Source: Chlorobiota bacterium (lineage in GTDB: Bacteria > Bacteroidota > Ignavibacteria > OLB7). Taken from it: a stretch of 64,000 bases of DNA. The stretch lies in contig JADJXR010000001.1 in NCBI GenBank assembly GCA_016710285.1, positions 1,550,001-1,614,000 on the forward strand, given 5' to 3'. The notes below the pieces were generated by a model. It did not search any database. It worked only from the letters and a program-made list of their open reading frames with translations, and was not told the origin of the DNA. The position numbers and the translations under genes were made by a program. The number at the start of each line of letters is the position of its first letter. Within the stretch, counting starts at the first letter, position 1. Shown here piece after piece: positions 1 to 7,573 of this stretch.

Positions 1-1417
1 CTGCGGATGCAACGCCCACTGGTTTGAATCTTGCTTGGAAGAACCGCAGATACTTCGGTTCGTACACCATCGCCAACCCGCCAATTGTCTGGCGGCGTTC
101 GTACAGGCTGATAACCGATTCGGCCGTCACGTCAATGTGGGCTTGGGTGTACACCCGGCGCGGTATCGTCAGGCGAACAAGCTCCAGTTTTGGATAGTTG
201 TTCTCGCCGGTCTGGCTGTTGCGCCCTGCCGAGACCACGCCGCGCTCCATCGTGCGGATGCCGCCTTCAAGGTAAAGCTCGGCGGCCAGGGCCTGGGCGG
301 GGAATTCATGCTGCGGAACGTGCGGAAGGAAGCGGCGAGCATCCAGATAAATTGCGTGGCCCCCAACCGGAAGAACAATCGGGATACCGGCCTGAATCAG
401 CTGCTGGCCCAGATACTCCACCTGCCCAATCCGCGCACGGATGTGATCCTCACTCAACGCCTCCTCGATGCCGATTGCCATTGCCTCCATGTCGCGCCCG
501 CTTAGCCCGCCGTAGGTATGAAGCCCTTCGTACACCACCACAAGGTTGCGTGCTTCCTCAAAAATCTCCCACTCCTTCAGTGCCAAAAAGCCGCCGATGT
601 TCACCAGCAGATCCTTCTTGCCGCTCATGGTGCAGCCGTCGGTGTAGGAACACATTTCCAGAAGGATGCTGGCAATGGAACGATCGGCAAACCCTGGCTC
701 GCGTTGCTTGATAAACCAAGCATTCTCAATGGCACGCGTTGCATCAAGGATAACGCGAATTCCATGCTGGTGCGCAAGCTCGCTTACGGCGCGAACGTTC
801 TCCATGGAAATCGGCTGGCCGCCCGCCATGTTTACCGTTGCAGCAACGGAGATGTAGGGGATTTTCTTGGCACCGACGCGCTCAATCAATGCGCGAAATT
901 TCTCAAGGTCCACGTTCCCTTTGAACGGATAGAGCGATTCGGAATCGTGCGCTTCATCAATAATGACATCAACGAAGGTTGCGCCGGCCAACTCCTGGTG
1001 CAAGCGTGTGGTGGTGAAGTACATGTTCCCCGGAACAACGTCGCCCGGGGAGATGAGGATGCTAGAGATAAGATGCTCGGCACCGCGGCCCTGGTGCGTT
1101 GGCACCACATACTGGTAGCCGTAGCGTTCCTGCACGGCGGCTTCAAGCCGATAGAAGTTGCTGCTGCCGGCGTAGGCTTCGTCGCCACGCATCATGCCGG
1201 CCCATTGGGCATCGCTCATGGCACTGGTCCCGCTGTCGGTCAGCAGGTCAATGTACACGTCATCGGAGCAGAGAAGGAAGGTGTTGTAGCCCGCTTCTTC
1301 CAGGGCAACGCGGCGTTCGGCGGGGGTGGTCATTTTTAAGAGTTCGACCACTTTGATCTTGTACGGCTCGGCCCACGAGCGATGCCGGCCCGCAGGCGCA
1401 GAATGATCCGAAACCAT
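1..1417 (-). CDS. tpl: Tyrosine phenol-lyase (beta-tyrosinase), C-terminus cut by window edge
   Basis: PLP enzyme of the beta-eliminating lyase family that splits L-tyrosine to phenol, pyruvate and ammonia. Translating the minus strand from the ATG at 1417 gives the family signatures in order: DSGTSAMSDAQWAGMM, THQGRGAE, NMYFTTTR, the PLP-lysine motif CTMSGKKD, and GIRTMERGVVSAGR. The Arg in TMERG is the phenol-binding position known for tyrosine phenol-lyase; tryptophanases carry a hydrophobic residue there, so I prefer tyrosine over tryptophan as substrate. About 472 codons are visible without a stop. This already covers the usual 456 residues, because there is a short N-terminal extension, so only a few terminal residues are missing. 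The gene lies 196 bp downstream of a polyferredoxin gene on the same strand and probably has its own promoter in that gap. Confidence 0.9.
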   Translation of the reverse strand, partial: MVSDHSAPAGRHRSWAEPYKIKVVELLKMTTPAERRVALEEAGYNTFLLCSDDVYIDLLTDSGTSAMSDAQWAGMMRGDEAYAGSSNFYRLEAAVQERYGYQYVVPTHQGRGAEHLISSILISPGDVVPGNMYFTTTRLHQELAGATFVDVIIDEAHDSESLYPFKGNVDLEKFRALIERVGAKKIPYISVAATVNMAGGQPISMENVRAVSELAHQHGIRVILDATRAIENAWFIKQREPGFADRSIASILLEMCSYTDGCTMSGKKDLLVNIGGFLALKEWEIFEEARNLVVVYEGLHTYGGLSGRDMEAMAIGIEEALSEDHIRARIGQVEYLGQQLIQAGIPIVLPVGGHAIYLDARRFLPHVPQHEFPAQALAAELYLEGGIRTMERGVVSAGRNSQTGENNYPKLELVRLTIPRRVYTQAHIDVTAESVISLYERRQTIGGLAMVYEPKYLRFFQARFKPVGVASA

Positions 1418-1613
1418 GGCGTATCCGTTTTAGTGATTGGAACGAGATCGAATTAGCGGGTGCAATTTCGGTGCGCTCGCTGCGGGTAAACCATGATATA
1501 GATCATCCTCTTTCGCCCATTCCAGCTGCAGGCCCATTTGATACAACCGGCACGCGTGGCTGCGGGCAATCCGTTCTGCCAAGCCTTGCAGCACAACCGC
1601 GCACGCCGTGGGA

Positions 1614-2600
1614 TCACAACGCAATGGCTGCGGGCCGTTTTTTGCGCAATGCAATCGCCAACCACGCGGCAACAACCGCAACAATGGCAATGCGGAGCGC
1701 ATTCAGGAACCACGCGGCTCCCGGCTCCGTGCCGAACGTCTCCGAAATCGCAGTGGCAATGGCCGGAATGGTGAACCAATAATAGATGCTGATGGCAAAC
1801 GCGCCCCCCAAGCGAAGCATGGTGTTGGGGTGCAGCGCAAGCAGACGCTGCAAAGCAATGAACAGAATTGCTGAGGCCGCGCTCATCATCAGAATCCAGG
1901 GATAGATGGTGGCAAGCGATGCTTCCGCCGGCACGGTGTAGTAGCCCAGGACAAACCCTGGGAAGGCGATAGCGAAGATTGCCATCACCCTCATGGGGGG
2001 ATACTGGCTGCGGTTGTGCGCCCCAGAGATTACCGAAAGGGAACGCGCCGGGATAAGGTCAAAGCACGCGCCCACGCACCCCACACACTGCTGGCAATGG
2101 GCGTGGGGCAGGTTCATCAATGGGTTCTGCCCGTATAACCGCTCAACCGGAAGCACCGGGCAAAACGTTGAGCACCACGCGGCCTTGCCGGCAACCAGCG
2201 CGCCGCCAACAAATGCGATCAAAATCGTCGCGACCATCAGCGCAACCAGAGCATCGGCATCATGGTTAAACAGCACCAGCCGCAACGGAACCAGCACAAA
2301 CAGCAGCGTGATGGAAATCGCCGGGGCAAGGCGCTGCAGGCGGCGCGGCAACTTGCGCCGCCACCCAACGCCAATCCGCTCGAAGAACTGGCCCACCACA
2401 CCAATGGGGCAAAGATTACGCCAAAGCATCGGCGCAACCAGCAGCATGAAGGGGACAAGAGGGATCAGCAGGTTCCAAGCGATGAACAGCCCAATGCGCG
2501 GCTGTATCAGCAGAATGGCGATGACGGCGACGGCAGCAGCAACAGAAACAGCCTGCAAAGCACGCCACACGGGGGAGCTTGACGTTGCGTTAACGCCCAT
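1614..2600 (-). CDS. NapH/NosR-like membrane 4Fe-4S polyferredoxin
   Basis: A 328-residue integral membrane protein with about eight hydrophobic segments and several cysteine clusters: NLCPIG near residue 65, WCSTFCPVLP near 145, and CQQCVGCVGACFDLIP near 170. This pattern of membrane helices plus CxxxCP motifs is known from the NapH/NosR/CcoG electron-transfer proteins, which pass electrons across or along the inner membrane through iron-sulfur centres. The second cluster departs from the canonical ferredoxin spacing, so I do not name a partner. No nitrate, nitrous oxide or cytochrome oxidase genes are nearby. It reads in the same direction as the tyrosine phenol-lyase gene. Specific role unknown. 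Confidence 0.7.
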   Translation of the reverse strand: MGVNATSSSPVWRALQAVSVAAAVAVIAILLIQPRIGLFIAWNLLIPLVPFMLLVAPMLWRNLCPIGVVGQFFERIGVGWRRKLPRRLQRLAPAISITLLFVLVPLRLVLFNHDADALVALMVATILIAFVGGALVAGKAAWCSTFCPVLPVERLYGQNPLMNLPHAHCQQCVGCVGACFDLIPARSLSVISGAHNRSQYPPMRVMAIFAIAFPGFVLGYYTVPAEASLATIYPWILMMSAASAILFIALQRLLALHPNTMLRLGGAFAISIYYWFTIPAIATAISETFGTEPGAAWFLNALRIAIVAVVAAWLAIALRKKRPAAIAL

Positions 2601-2765
2601 GACGTTTTCCCGTAATGGAGAAGTTGGATAGGATTGCTGGCAGGCATGAAATAAGACCGCTCCGGCTCGATAATGTTACCGCGTGCCGGTGGGCGCGTGC
2701 AGAGTGGGAAGAAGGTAAGCGGCTTGCGTAAGCCGCTCACTCTCCATTCCATAACCACCAACAAA

Positions 2766-2792
2766 AACGGGCAACAGCAATTGTTGCCCGTT
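2766..2792 (-). terminator. Rho-independent terminator of the opp operon
   Basis: An 11-bp perfect stem (AACGGGCAACA and its complement) closes a 5-base loop. Read on the minus strand it is followed by a T-rich run. It lies about 100 bp downstream of the oppF stop codon, where the operon should end. Confidence 0.85.
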
Positions 2793-2895
2793 ATGCAGCG
2801 GTTCCTGCTTTTCTTACCAAGGTATTCTTGCCAACTCCATTTTCCCCTCCCTTGCCATCCACCGCAAGCAGCGTGGTGTGCCGCAGCGCAGCGGC

Positions 2896-3903
2896 TTACT
2901 CCGTGTACGGGCAGGCCACGTAATGCCCCTGTTCCATCTGCCGGAATGCTGGGAACTGGTTGGCGCAGTCGGGGCGGACGATTGGGCAGCGTGTGCGGAA
3001 CGGGCAACCGCTCGGTTTTGCCAACGGCGTTGGGACGTCCCCTTGCAACGCGGTTCGGCTTTCGCGCCCGCTATCGGGGTTGGCCACCGGCACTGCCGAT
3101 AACAACGCACGGCTGTACGGATGCTTCGGCGAAAAGAAGACCTGCTCGGCTTCCCCGTACTCCACCATGTTCCCCAAATACATCACGGCAATGCGTGCGC
3201 TGATATGCTCCACCACCGATAAGTCATGGGCGATAAACAGGAAGGAAACTCCAAACTCCTCCTGAATATCCTGCATCAGGTTGATAACCTGCGCTTGGAT
3301 AGAAACGTCGAGCGCGGAGACCGGCTCGTCGCAGACGATCAGGTCTGGGTTGGTGGCAAGGGCGCGGGCAATGCCAACGCGCTGGCGCTGGCCGCCGCTA
3401 AACTCGTGGGGGTAACGCCCGGCTTGCTCCGGCTGCATCCCCACTTTGTTCAGCAGCCACATCACCCGTTCTTTCATCTCCGTCTTCGACATCTTCGTGT
3501 GGATGCGGAGCGGTTCCTCGATGATTTGCGCCACCGTCATTCGCGGATTTAGGGAGCTGAAGGGGTCCTGAAAAATCATCTGGATTCGCGAACGGTAGGG
3601 GCGCATTTCACTTTTGGAGAGCTTCGCAAAGTCCACAACTTTGCCATCGGGGAGATGGAACAGGATTTCGCCCTCGATCTGGGCATCGGGGCTCATAATT
3701 TTGGTGATATTGATCAGCGCACGGCCAACCGTGGTTTTGCCGCATCCCGATTCCCCCACCAAGCCCAGCGTTTCCCCGCGGCGCATGGTGAACGACACGC
3801 CATCCACCGCCTTGACGGTTGCCACCTTCCGTTGGAAGATGCCCCCAAAGACAGGGAAATGAACTTTTAGATCTTTGACTTCTAACAGTATATCGTTGGC
3901 CAT
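2896..3903 (-). CDS. oppF: Oligopeptide ABC transporter, ATP-binding protein OppF
   Basis: One of two cytoplasmic ATPases that drive peptide import through the OppBC channel. The 335 residues show a Walker A GESGCGKTT, a Q-loop region IFQDPFSSLNP, the ABC signature SGGQRQR, a Walker B LIVCDEPVSALD and the H-loop AHDLSVV. The C-terminus carries the oligo_HPY extension with CPFRTRCPIVRPDC, typical of Opp/Dpp ATPases. It is the last gene of the minus-strand operon, 79 bp downstream of oppD, and is followed by a strong terminator. GC content matches the surrounding genome, unlike oppB and oppC. Confidence 0.93.
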   Translation of the reverse strand: MANDILLEVKDLKVHFPVFGGIFQRKVATVKAVDGVSFTMRRGETLGLVGESGCGKTTVGRALINITKIMSPDAQIEGEILFHLPDGKVVDFAKLSKSEMRPYRSRIQMIFQDPFSSLNPRMTVAQIIEEPLRIHTKMSKTEMKERVMWLLNKVGMQPEQAGRYPHEFSGGQRQRVGIARALATNPDLIVCDEPVSALDVSIQAQVINLMQDIQEEFGVSFLFIAHDLSVVEHISARIAVMYLGNMVEYGEAEQVFFSPKHPYSRALLSAVPVANPDSGRESRTALQGDVPTPLAKPSGCPFRTRCPIVRPDCANQFPAFRQMEQGHYVACPYTE

Positions 3904-3982
3904 AAGCGCGGAAGGATTATCGGTTGTGGAAGAATCGCAAGCACGTGGAAGCTGTGGATAGCCGAAACGGGATCACCACCGC

Positions 3983-4960
3983 TCAGTAAAGGTGGCATCG
4001 CACAAAGTGGCCTGGCTCCTTTTCAATCAATGGCGGTTCTTCGGCAAAGCATTTGTCGAACGCACGTTCGCAACGGGTGTTGAACTTGCACGCCGCAGGC
4101 ATTTGCAGGATGTTCGGCACCATTCCCGGAATAGCCTTCAGCCGGTGCTCGCGATGCCCCTTCACCGGGTGCGGAATGGAAGCCAGCAAGCCTTGCGTGT
4201 AGGGATGAAGCGGATTGTTGAAAATTTGCCGCACGTCCCCAACCTCTTGAATTTTCCCGCCATACATCACGATCACGCGGTTGCAGGTTTCGGCAACAAC
4301 GGCAAGGTCGTGGGTAATCATCACAATGGCCGAATCGTTCCGCTCCCCCTTCAGCCGCATCATCAGCTCAAGAATTTGGGCTTGGATGGTGACATCAAGG
4401 GCAGTGGTTGGCTCGTCGGCAATCAGCAGTTGGGGATTGCAGCTTAGGGCCATTGCAATCATCACGCGCTGGCGCATCCCGCCGCTGAACTGGTGGGGGT
4501 AATCGTTCATCCGTTTGCGTGCGTCGGGGATTCCCACAAGCTCCAACATTTGCACGCCGCGGTCGAATGCTTCCTGCTTGCTAACCGGCTCGTGGTTCAG
4601 GATAGTTTCCATCACCTGAAATCCAATTTTGAAGACCGGGTTCAGCGAGGTCATCGGTTCTTGGAAGATCATGCCGATGTCGTTACCGCGCATTTTCCGC
4701 ATTTCGGGAAGAGGCAATTGCAGCAGGTCCTTGCCGTTCATGGTGATGGAGCCGCCAACGATATCGCCTGGGGGATTAGGGATCAGGCGCATCAGCGAGA
4801 GAGCGGTAACCGATTTGCCAGAGCCAGACTCCCCCACAATCCCCAGGACTTCATCCTTGAAGATGTCGAACGTGACCCCATCCACCGCTTTCGCAGTGCC
4901 GCCACCGGTCTTGAAATAGGTCCGTAGATCGCGGACTTCGAGAAGTTTTTCCTTGGTCAA
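3983..4960 (-). CDS. oppD: Oligopeptide ABC transporter, ATP-binding protein OppD
   Basis: ATPase subunit of the peptide importer. The 325 residues include Walker A GESGSGKSVT, IFQEPMTSLNP, signature FSGGMRQRV, Walker B LLIADEPTTALD, H-loop THDLAVV and a Cys-rich C-terminal extension (CKFNTRC, then a third Cys). The reading frame has no ATG before the conserved KLLEVRDLRTYF segment, so a TTG at 4960 is the likely start. No strong ribosome binding site precedes it. A small ORF sits between oppC and this gene, and oppF follows 79 bp downstream. Confidence 0.92.
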   Translation of the reverse strand: MTKEKLLEVRDLRTYFKTGGGTAKAVDGVTFDIFKDEVLGIVGESGSGKSVTALSLMRLIPNPPGDIVGGSITMNGKDLLQLPLPEMRKMRGNDIGMIFQEPMTSLNPVFKIGFQVMETILNHEPVSKQEAFDRGVQMLELVGIPDARKRMNDYPHQFSGGMRQRVMIAMALSCNPQLLIADEPTTALDVTIQAQILELMMRLKGERNDSAIVMITHDLAVVAETCNRVIVMYGGKIQEVGDVRQIFNNPLHPYTQGLLASIPHPVKGHREHRLKAIPGMVPNILQMPAACKFNTRCERAFDKCFAEEPPLIEKEPGHFVRCHLY

Positions 4961-5005
4961 AGTAGTATCCGGACAGAGATAAGTGGAAGGGTTCTGCTGT
5001 AATGC

Positions 5006-5323
5006 TCAAGTGTTCGGTAGCTGGCTAACGAAGGCTTCCAATGATTCGGATTTCAGGGCAAGAGCCATCACCTGTTCAAGTTGTTCGGCTGAGTGTATCG
5101 CAGAAATTTTTTCTGTGACAGCTTCGGTCAGCACCCCAAAACGGAACATCAGCAAGGTGAGAATGCTTTTTCGAAGTCCTTGCTGAAGTCCTTGCTGAAG
5201 TCCTTGCTGAAGCCCTTCGGTATGTCCACGCTGAATAGCGTTTCGCTCAAAGCTAGTGATGTATGGCATAGTTTGCACCTCTTCAAAATGCTGAAGCGTG
5301 ATCCAAAATTGGTTGTCACCCAT
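5006..5323 (-). CDS. Small ORF resembling the C-terminal tail of Rpn/PD-(D/E)XK transposase-like proteins
   Basis: A 105-residue ORF wedged into the opp operon between oppC and oppD. I start it at the ATG at 5323 because a purine-rich site (GGGGGAAGAAGAG) precedes it, directly after the oppC stop. The protein reads SFERNAIQRGHTEG, then a tandem Gly-Leu-Gln-Gln repeat, then a helical tail with FRFG and EQLEQVMALAL. That is the arrangement found at the C-terminus of Rpn-family nucleases and DUF4351 proteins. The whole N-terminal nuclease domain (normally about 200 residues) is missing. It may therefore be a relic that retained a usable start. No function is assigned. Confidence 0.5.
   Translation of the reverse strand: MGDNQFWITLQHFEEVQTMPYITSFERNAIQRGHTEGLQQGLQQGLQQGLRKSILTLLMFRFGVLTEAVTEKISAIHSAEQLEQVMALALKSESLEAFVSQLPNT
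5173..5220 (-). repeat. 12-bp tandem repeat encoding LQQG
   Basis: Three exact 12-bp units (plus-strand GAAGTCCTTGCT) and a diverged fourth encode a run of Leu-Gln-Gln-Gly in the small Rpn-tail ORF. Unit number could change by slippage without shifting the frame. Confidence 0.85.
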
Positions 5324-5340
5324 TCGCTCTTCTTCCCCCG

Positions 5341-6411
5341 CTACCGCAACCGCGAATATTCTTTTGGATCGAATGCTTCGCGAATAGCTTCGCCGATGAA
5401 GGTCACCAGTATGAGGGTAAGGAACATTGCGCTTAAGGGAGTTAGGACAAGCCACCAGTTCTGGAAGCTGCCGCTGAACTCATTCAGCCCAACGCTCACC
5501 ATTTGTCCCCAACTTGGTGTTGGTGGTGGCAATCCGTAGCCTAAATAATCAAGACCGACCAAACTGCTAATCCCCCCGATTATGGCAAACGGGAAACCCG
5601 AGATAATGGGCGTAAGTGAGTTTGGTAGTATATGCTTGAAAATGATGTTGTTATCGGTCGCTCCTAAGGCAATCGCTGCCGAGACGTAATCTTTTGCTTT
5701 TTCACGGTAAACTTCGCCTCGCAGAAAATATGTCATCCCCATCCAACCGAATAGAACAAGTAAGCCCGCAAGCGTGAAGAAGTTGGGGAAAATAATGGAA
5801 CTTATAATAATGATCACAAATAGGCTTGGGATTGTCTGCCAAATTTCAATAAACCGCTGAAAGAAAAGATCGAACTTGCCACCATAATAGCCCATAATGG
5901 CACCAATTGACACTCCTAACACATCTATCAATATCGTCAAAATTAAGGCAAAGGAAATGGAGACATTAAATCCATAGCATAAGCGAGCAAAGACATCTCT
6001 ACCAGTGTTGTCTGTACCGAACAAGTGCGTAGCTGAAGGAGCTTTCAATACGTTATCATAATCGCTTTCGTAAGGATTCCATGAGTATAAAGGCATCAGC
6101 ACCCAATTCCCATTGCCTGATTGCTCATACAAGGAATCTAACTCACGATAGTTTACTTCACTCTTAATGCCTGAAACGCCGAAAGCCTCTCCTGAATAAA
6201 AAGTACCGGACAAGGCAGGGAAGTACCATGCCCCTTCGTAGGAAACAATTACGGCTTTATTATTAACTAACAGTGGCAAGGCAAAAGAAACCACATACAA
6301 TATGGATAGCAGGATGAAAGAATAATATCCGCGTCGTAGCGACTTAAATTTTCGCCAACGACGCTGAAGAATTGATAGCGGCTTTTGTTGTGTTGTATTC
6401 GATGTTGTCAT
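5341..6411 (-). CDS. oppC: Peptide ABC transporter permease OppC/YejE-like
   Basis: Inner-membrane permease of 356 residues. It has an N-terminal cytoplasmic stretch, a first membrane helix near residues 30-50, a long periplasmic insert (about 60-125) ending in LFGTDNTGRDVFARL, then five more helices. The EAA-type loop that docks the ATPase is ALGATDNNIIFKHILPNS near residue 250. The long insert and overall size resemble YejE of the Yej (microcin C/peptide) importer more than classical OppC. Codons are clearly more AT-rich than in oppD and oppF. It lies 49 bp downstream of oppB. Confidence 0.88.
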   Translation of the reverse strand: MTTSNTTQQKPLSILQRRWRKFKSLRRGYYSFILLSILYVVSFALPLLVNNKAVIVSYEGAWYFPALSGTFYSGEAFGVSGIKSEVNYRELDSLYEQSGNGNWVLMPLYSWNPYESDYDNVLKAPSATHLFGTDNTGRDVFARLCYGFNVSISFALILTILIDVLGVSIGAIMGYYGGKFDLFFQRFIEIWQTIPSLFVIIIISSIIFPNFFTLAGLLVLFGWMGMTYFLRGEVYREKAKDYVSAAIALGATDNNIIFKHILPNSLTPIISGFPFAIIGGISSLVGLDYLGYGLPPPTPSWGQMVSVGLNEFSGSFQNWWLVLTPLSAMFLTLILVTFIGEAIREAFDPKEYSRLR

Positions 6412-6460
6412 AGCACCAAGATGGATAATTGCAACAGGTATTTGTGGGATTATTATTTAA

Positions 6461-7489
6461 CTATCTAAATTTTATTCTTGGATCAATGATAACGTACAAC
6501 ATATCGCTAAAAATATTTCCTGTTAGCTGAATGGCAAGGCCAAATACTAAGGTTCCCATCACCACTGCATAATCACGCTCAACAACTGCACGGTAACCAA
6601 CCAAACCCAATCCGTTGATATTAAAGACTTTCTCGATCAGGAACGAGCCAGCAAATATCACGCCTAATAATCCTCCCAAGCCTGTGGCAATGGGGATCAA
6701 TGAGTTTCGCAGGGCATGGACAAAAATGACTCTGCGCTCGGTCAATCCTTTTGCAAATGCCGTGCGGACATAATCTTGTCCAAGGTTTTCTAATAGAGAG
6801 TTTTTCATAAGAATCGTCAACGTCGCAAAATTACCAATCATGTAGGCACACAGTGGAAGCACCGCGTGGTGTAACTGATCCATAATCTTGTCCCACGTTG
6901 ACATGTACTCCCACCCGCTTGATCTAAACTCCCCTAATGGGAAATACGTTCCACCTAACGTGACTAATAATACAGCACCTAAGGCCCAACCGGGGATGGA
7001 ATATCCGACAAACACAATAGCAGAGCTGGTAACATCAAATGTGGAACTATGCTTTACTGCCTTCATAATCCCAAGAGGGATGCAAACAAGGTACGTTAAA
7101 ACGAAACCAATAACCCCATAAAATATGGAGACAGGGAACCGACTAGTAACAACCGTAAGTACTGGTTCTGAGTAAATGTAGGAAGTTCCAAAATCCCCAG
7201 TAGCAATATTACCAAGCCAATGTAAGTACCTTATTGGAACTGGTTTGTCCAGATTAAAATACTTCATCAACTCTTCCTTTGCCTGTTCAGGTATTTGGAT
7301 ATCACCTTTGCTATTTAAGCCACCACCGCCACCACTTGCTTCACCGGACATCATCCGTTGTTTCATCTGCATTTCTATTTGCTCGAACGGTCCGCCAGGC
7401 GTGTACTGTAGCACAGCAAATACCACCATTGTTGCTACCAAAAAGGTAGGAATAACAAGTAGAAAACGCCGGATGAAATAGTTTAGCAT
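6461..7489 (-). CDS. oppB: Peptide ABC transporter permease OppB/YejB-like
   Basis: A 342-residue permease with the standard start MLNYFIRRFLLVIPTFL and YTPGGPFEQ. A glycine-rich periplasmic insert (residues about 45-65) follows, then five further membrane segments. The EAA loop FAKGLTERRVIFVHALRNS sits near residue 250 and a NINGLGLVGYRAVVERDY segment near the C-terminus. The GGPFEQ beginning and long first loop again recall YejB. The DNA is AT-rich relative to the flanks. The gene is preceded by a 13-bp perfect hairpin that separates it from oppA. Confidence 0.9.
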   Translation of the reverse strand: MLNYFIRRFLLVIPTFLVATMVVFAVLQYTPGGPFEQIEMQMKQRMMSGEASGGGGGLNSKGDIQIPEQAKEELMKYFNLDKPVPIRYLHWLGNIATGDFGTSYIYSEPVLTVVTSRFPVSIFYGVIGFVLTYLVCIPLGIMKAVKHSSTFDVTSSAIVFVGYSIPGWALGAVLLVTLGGTYFPLGEFRSSGWEYMSTWDKIMDQLHHAVLPLCAYMIGNFATLTILMKNSLLENLGQDYVRTAFAKGLTERRVIFVHALRNSLIPIATGLGGLLGVIFAGSFLIEKVFNINGLGLVGYRAVVERDYAVVMGTLVFGLAIQLTGNIFSDMLYVIIDPRIKFR

Positions 7490-7531
7490 GTGAGGTTATC
7501 GCGGTTTTGTGTGAGTTCTATGGCGAAGATT

Positions 7532-7563
7532 ATTGGCAGGAAGGTATCAGCCTTCCTGCCAAT
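7532..7563 (-). promoter_or_regulatory. Intercistronic hairpin between oppA and oppB
   Basis: A perfect 13-bp inverted repeat (ATTGGCAGGAAGG) with a 6-base loop sits 10 bp after the oppA stop. On the minus strand no long T-run follows, so it is more likely an mRNA-stabilising or partial-termination structure than an operon end. Such elements between a binding-protein gene and its permease genes commonly let the binding protein be made in excess. Confidence 0.7.
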
Positions 7564-7573
7564 TTTTCTCTTG

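Noticed and set aside
35..1339. Plus-strand open frames opposite the first gene
   Set aside because: They have no recognisable domain, whereas the minus strand encodes a full tyrosine phenol-lyase with all family motifs.
1..1417. Tryptophanase
   Set aside because: The Arg in GIRTMERG and the CTMSGKKD context match tyrosine phenol-lyase; tryptophanases lack that Arg.
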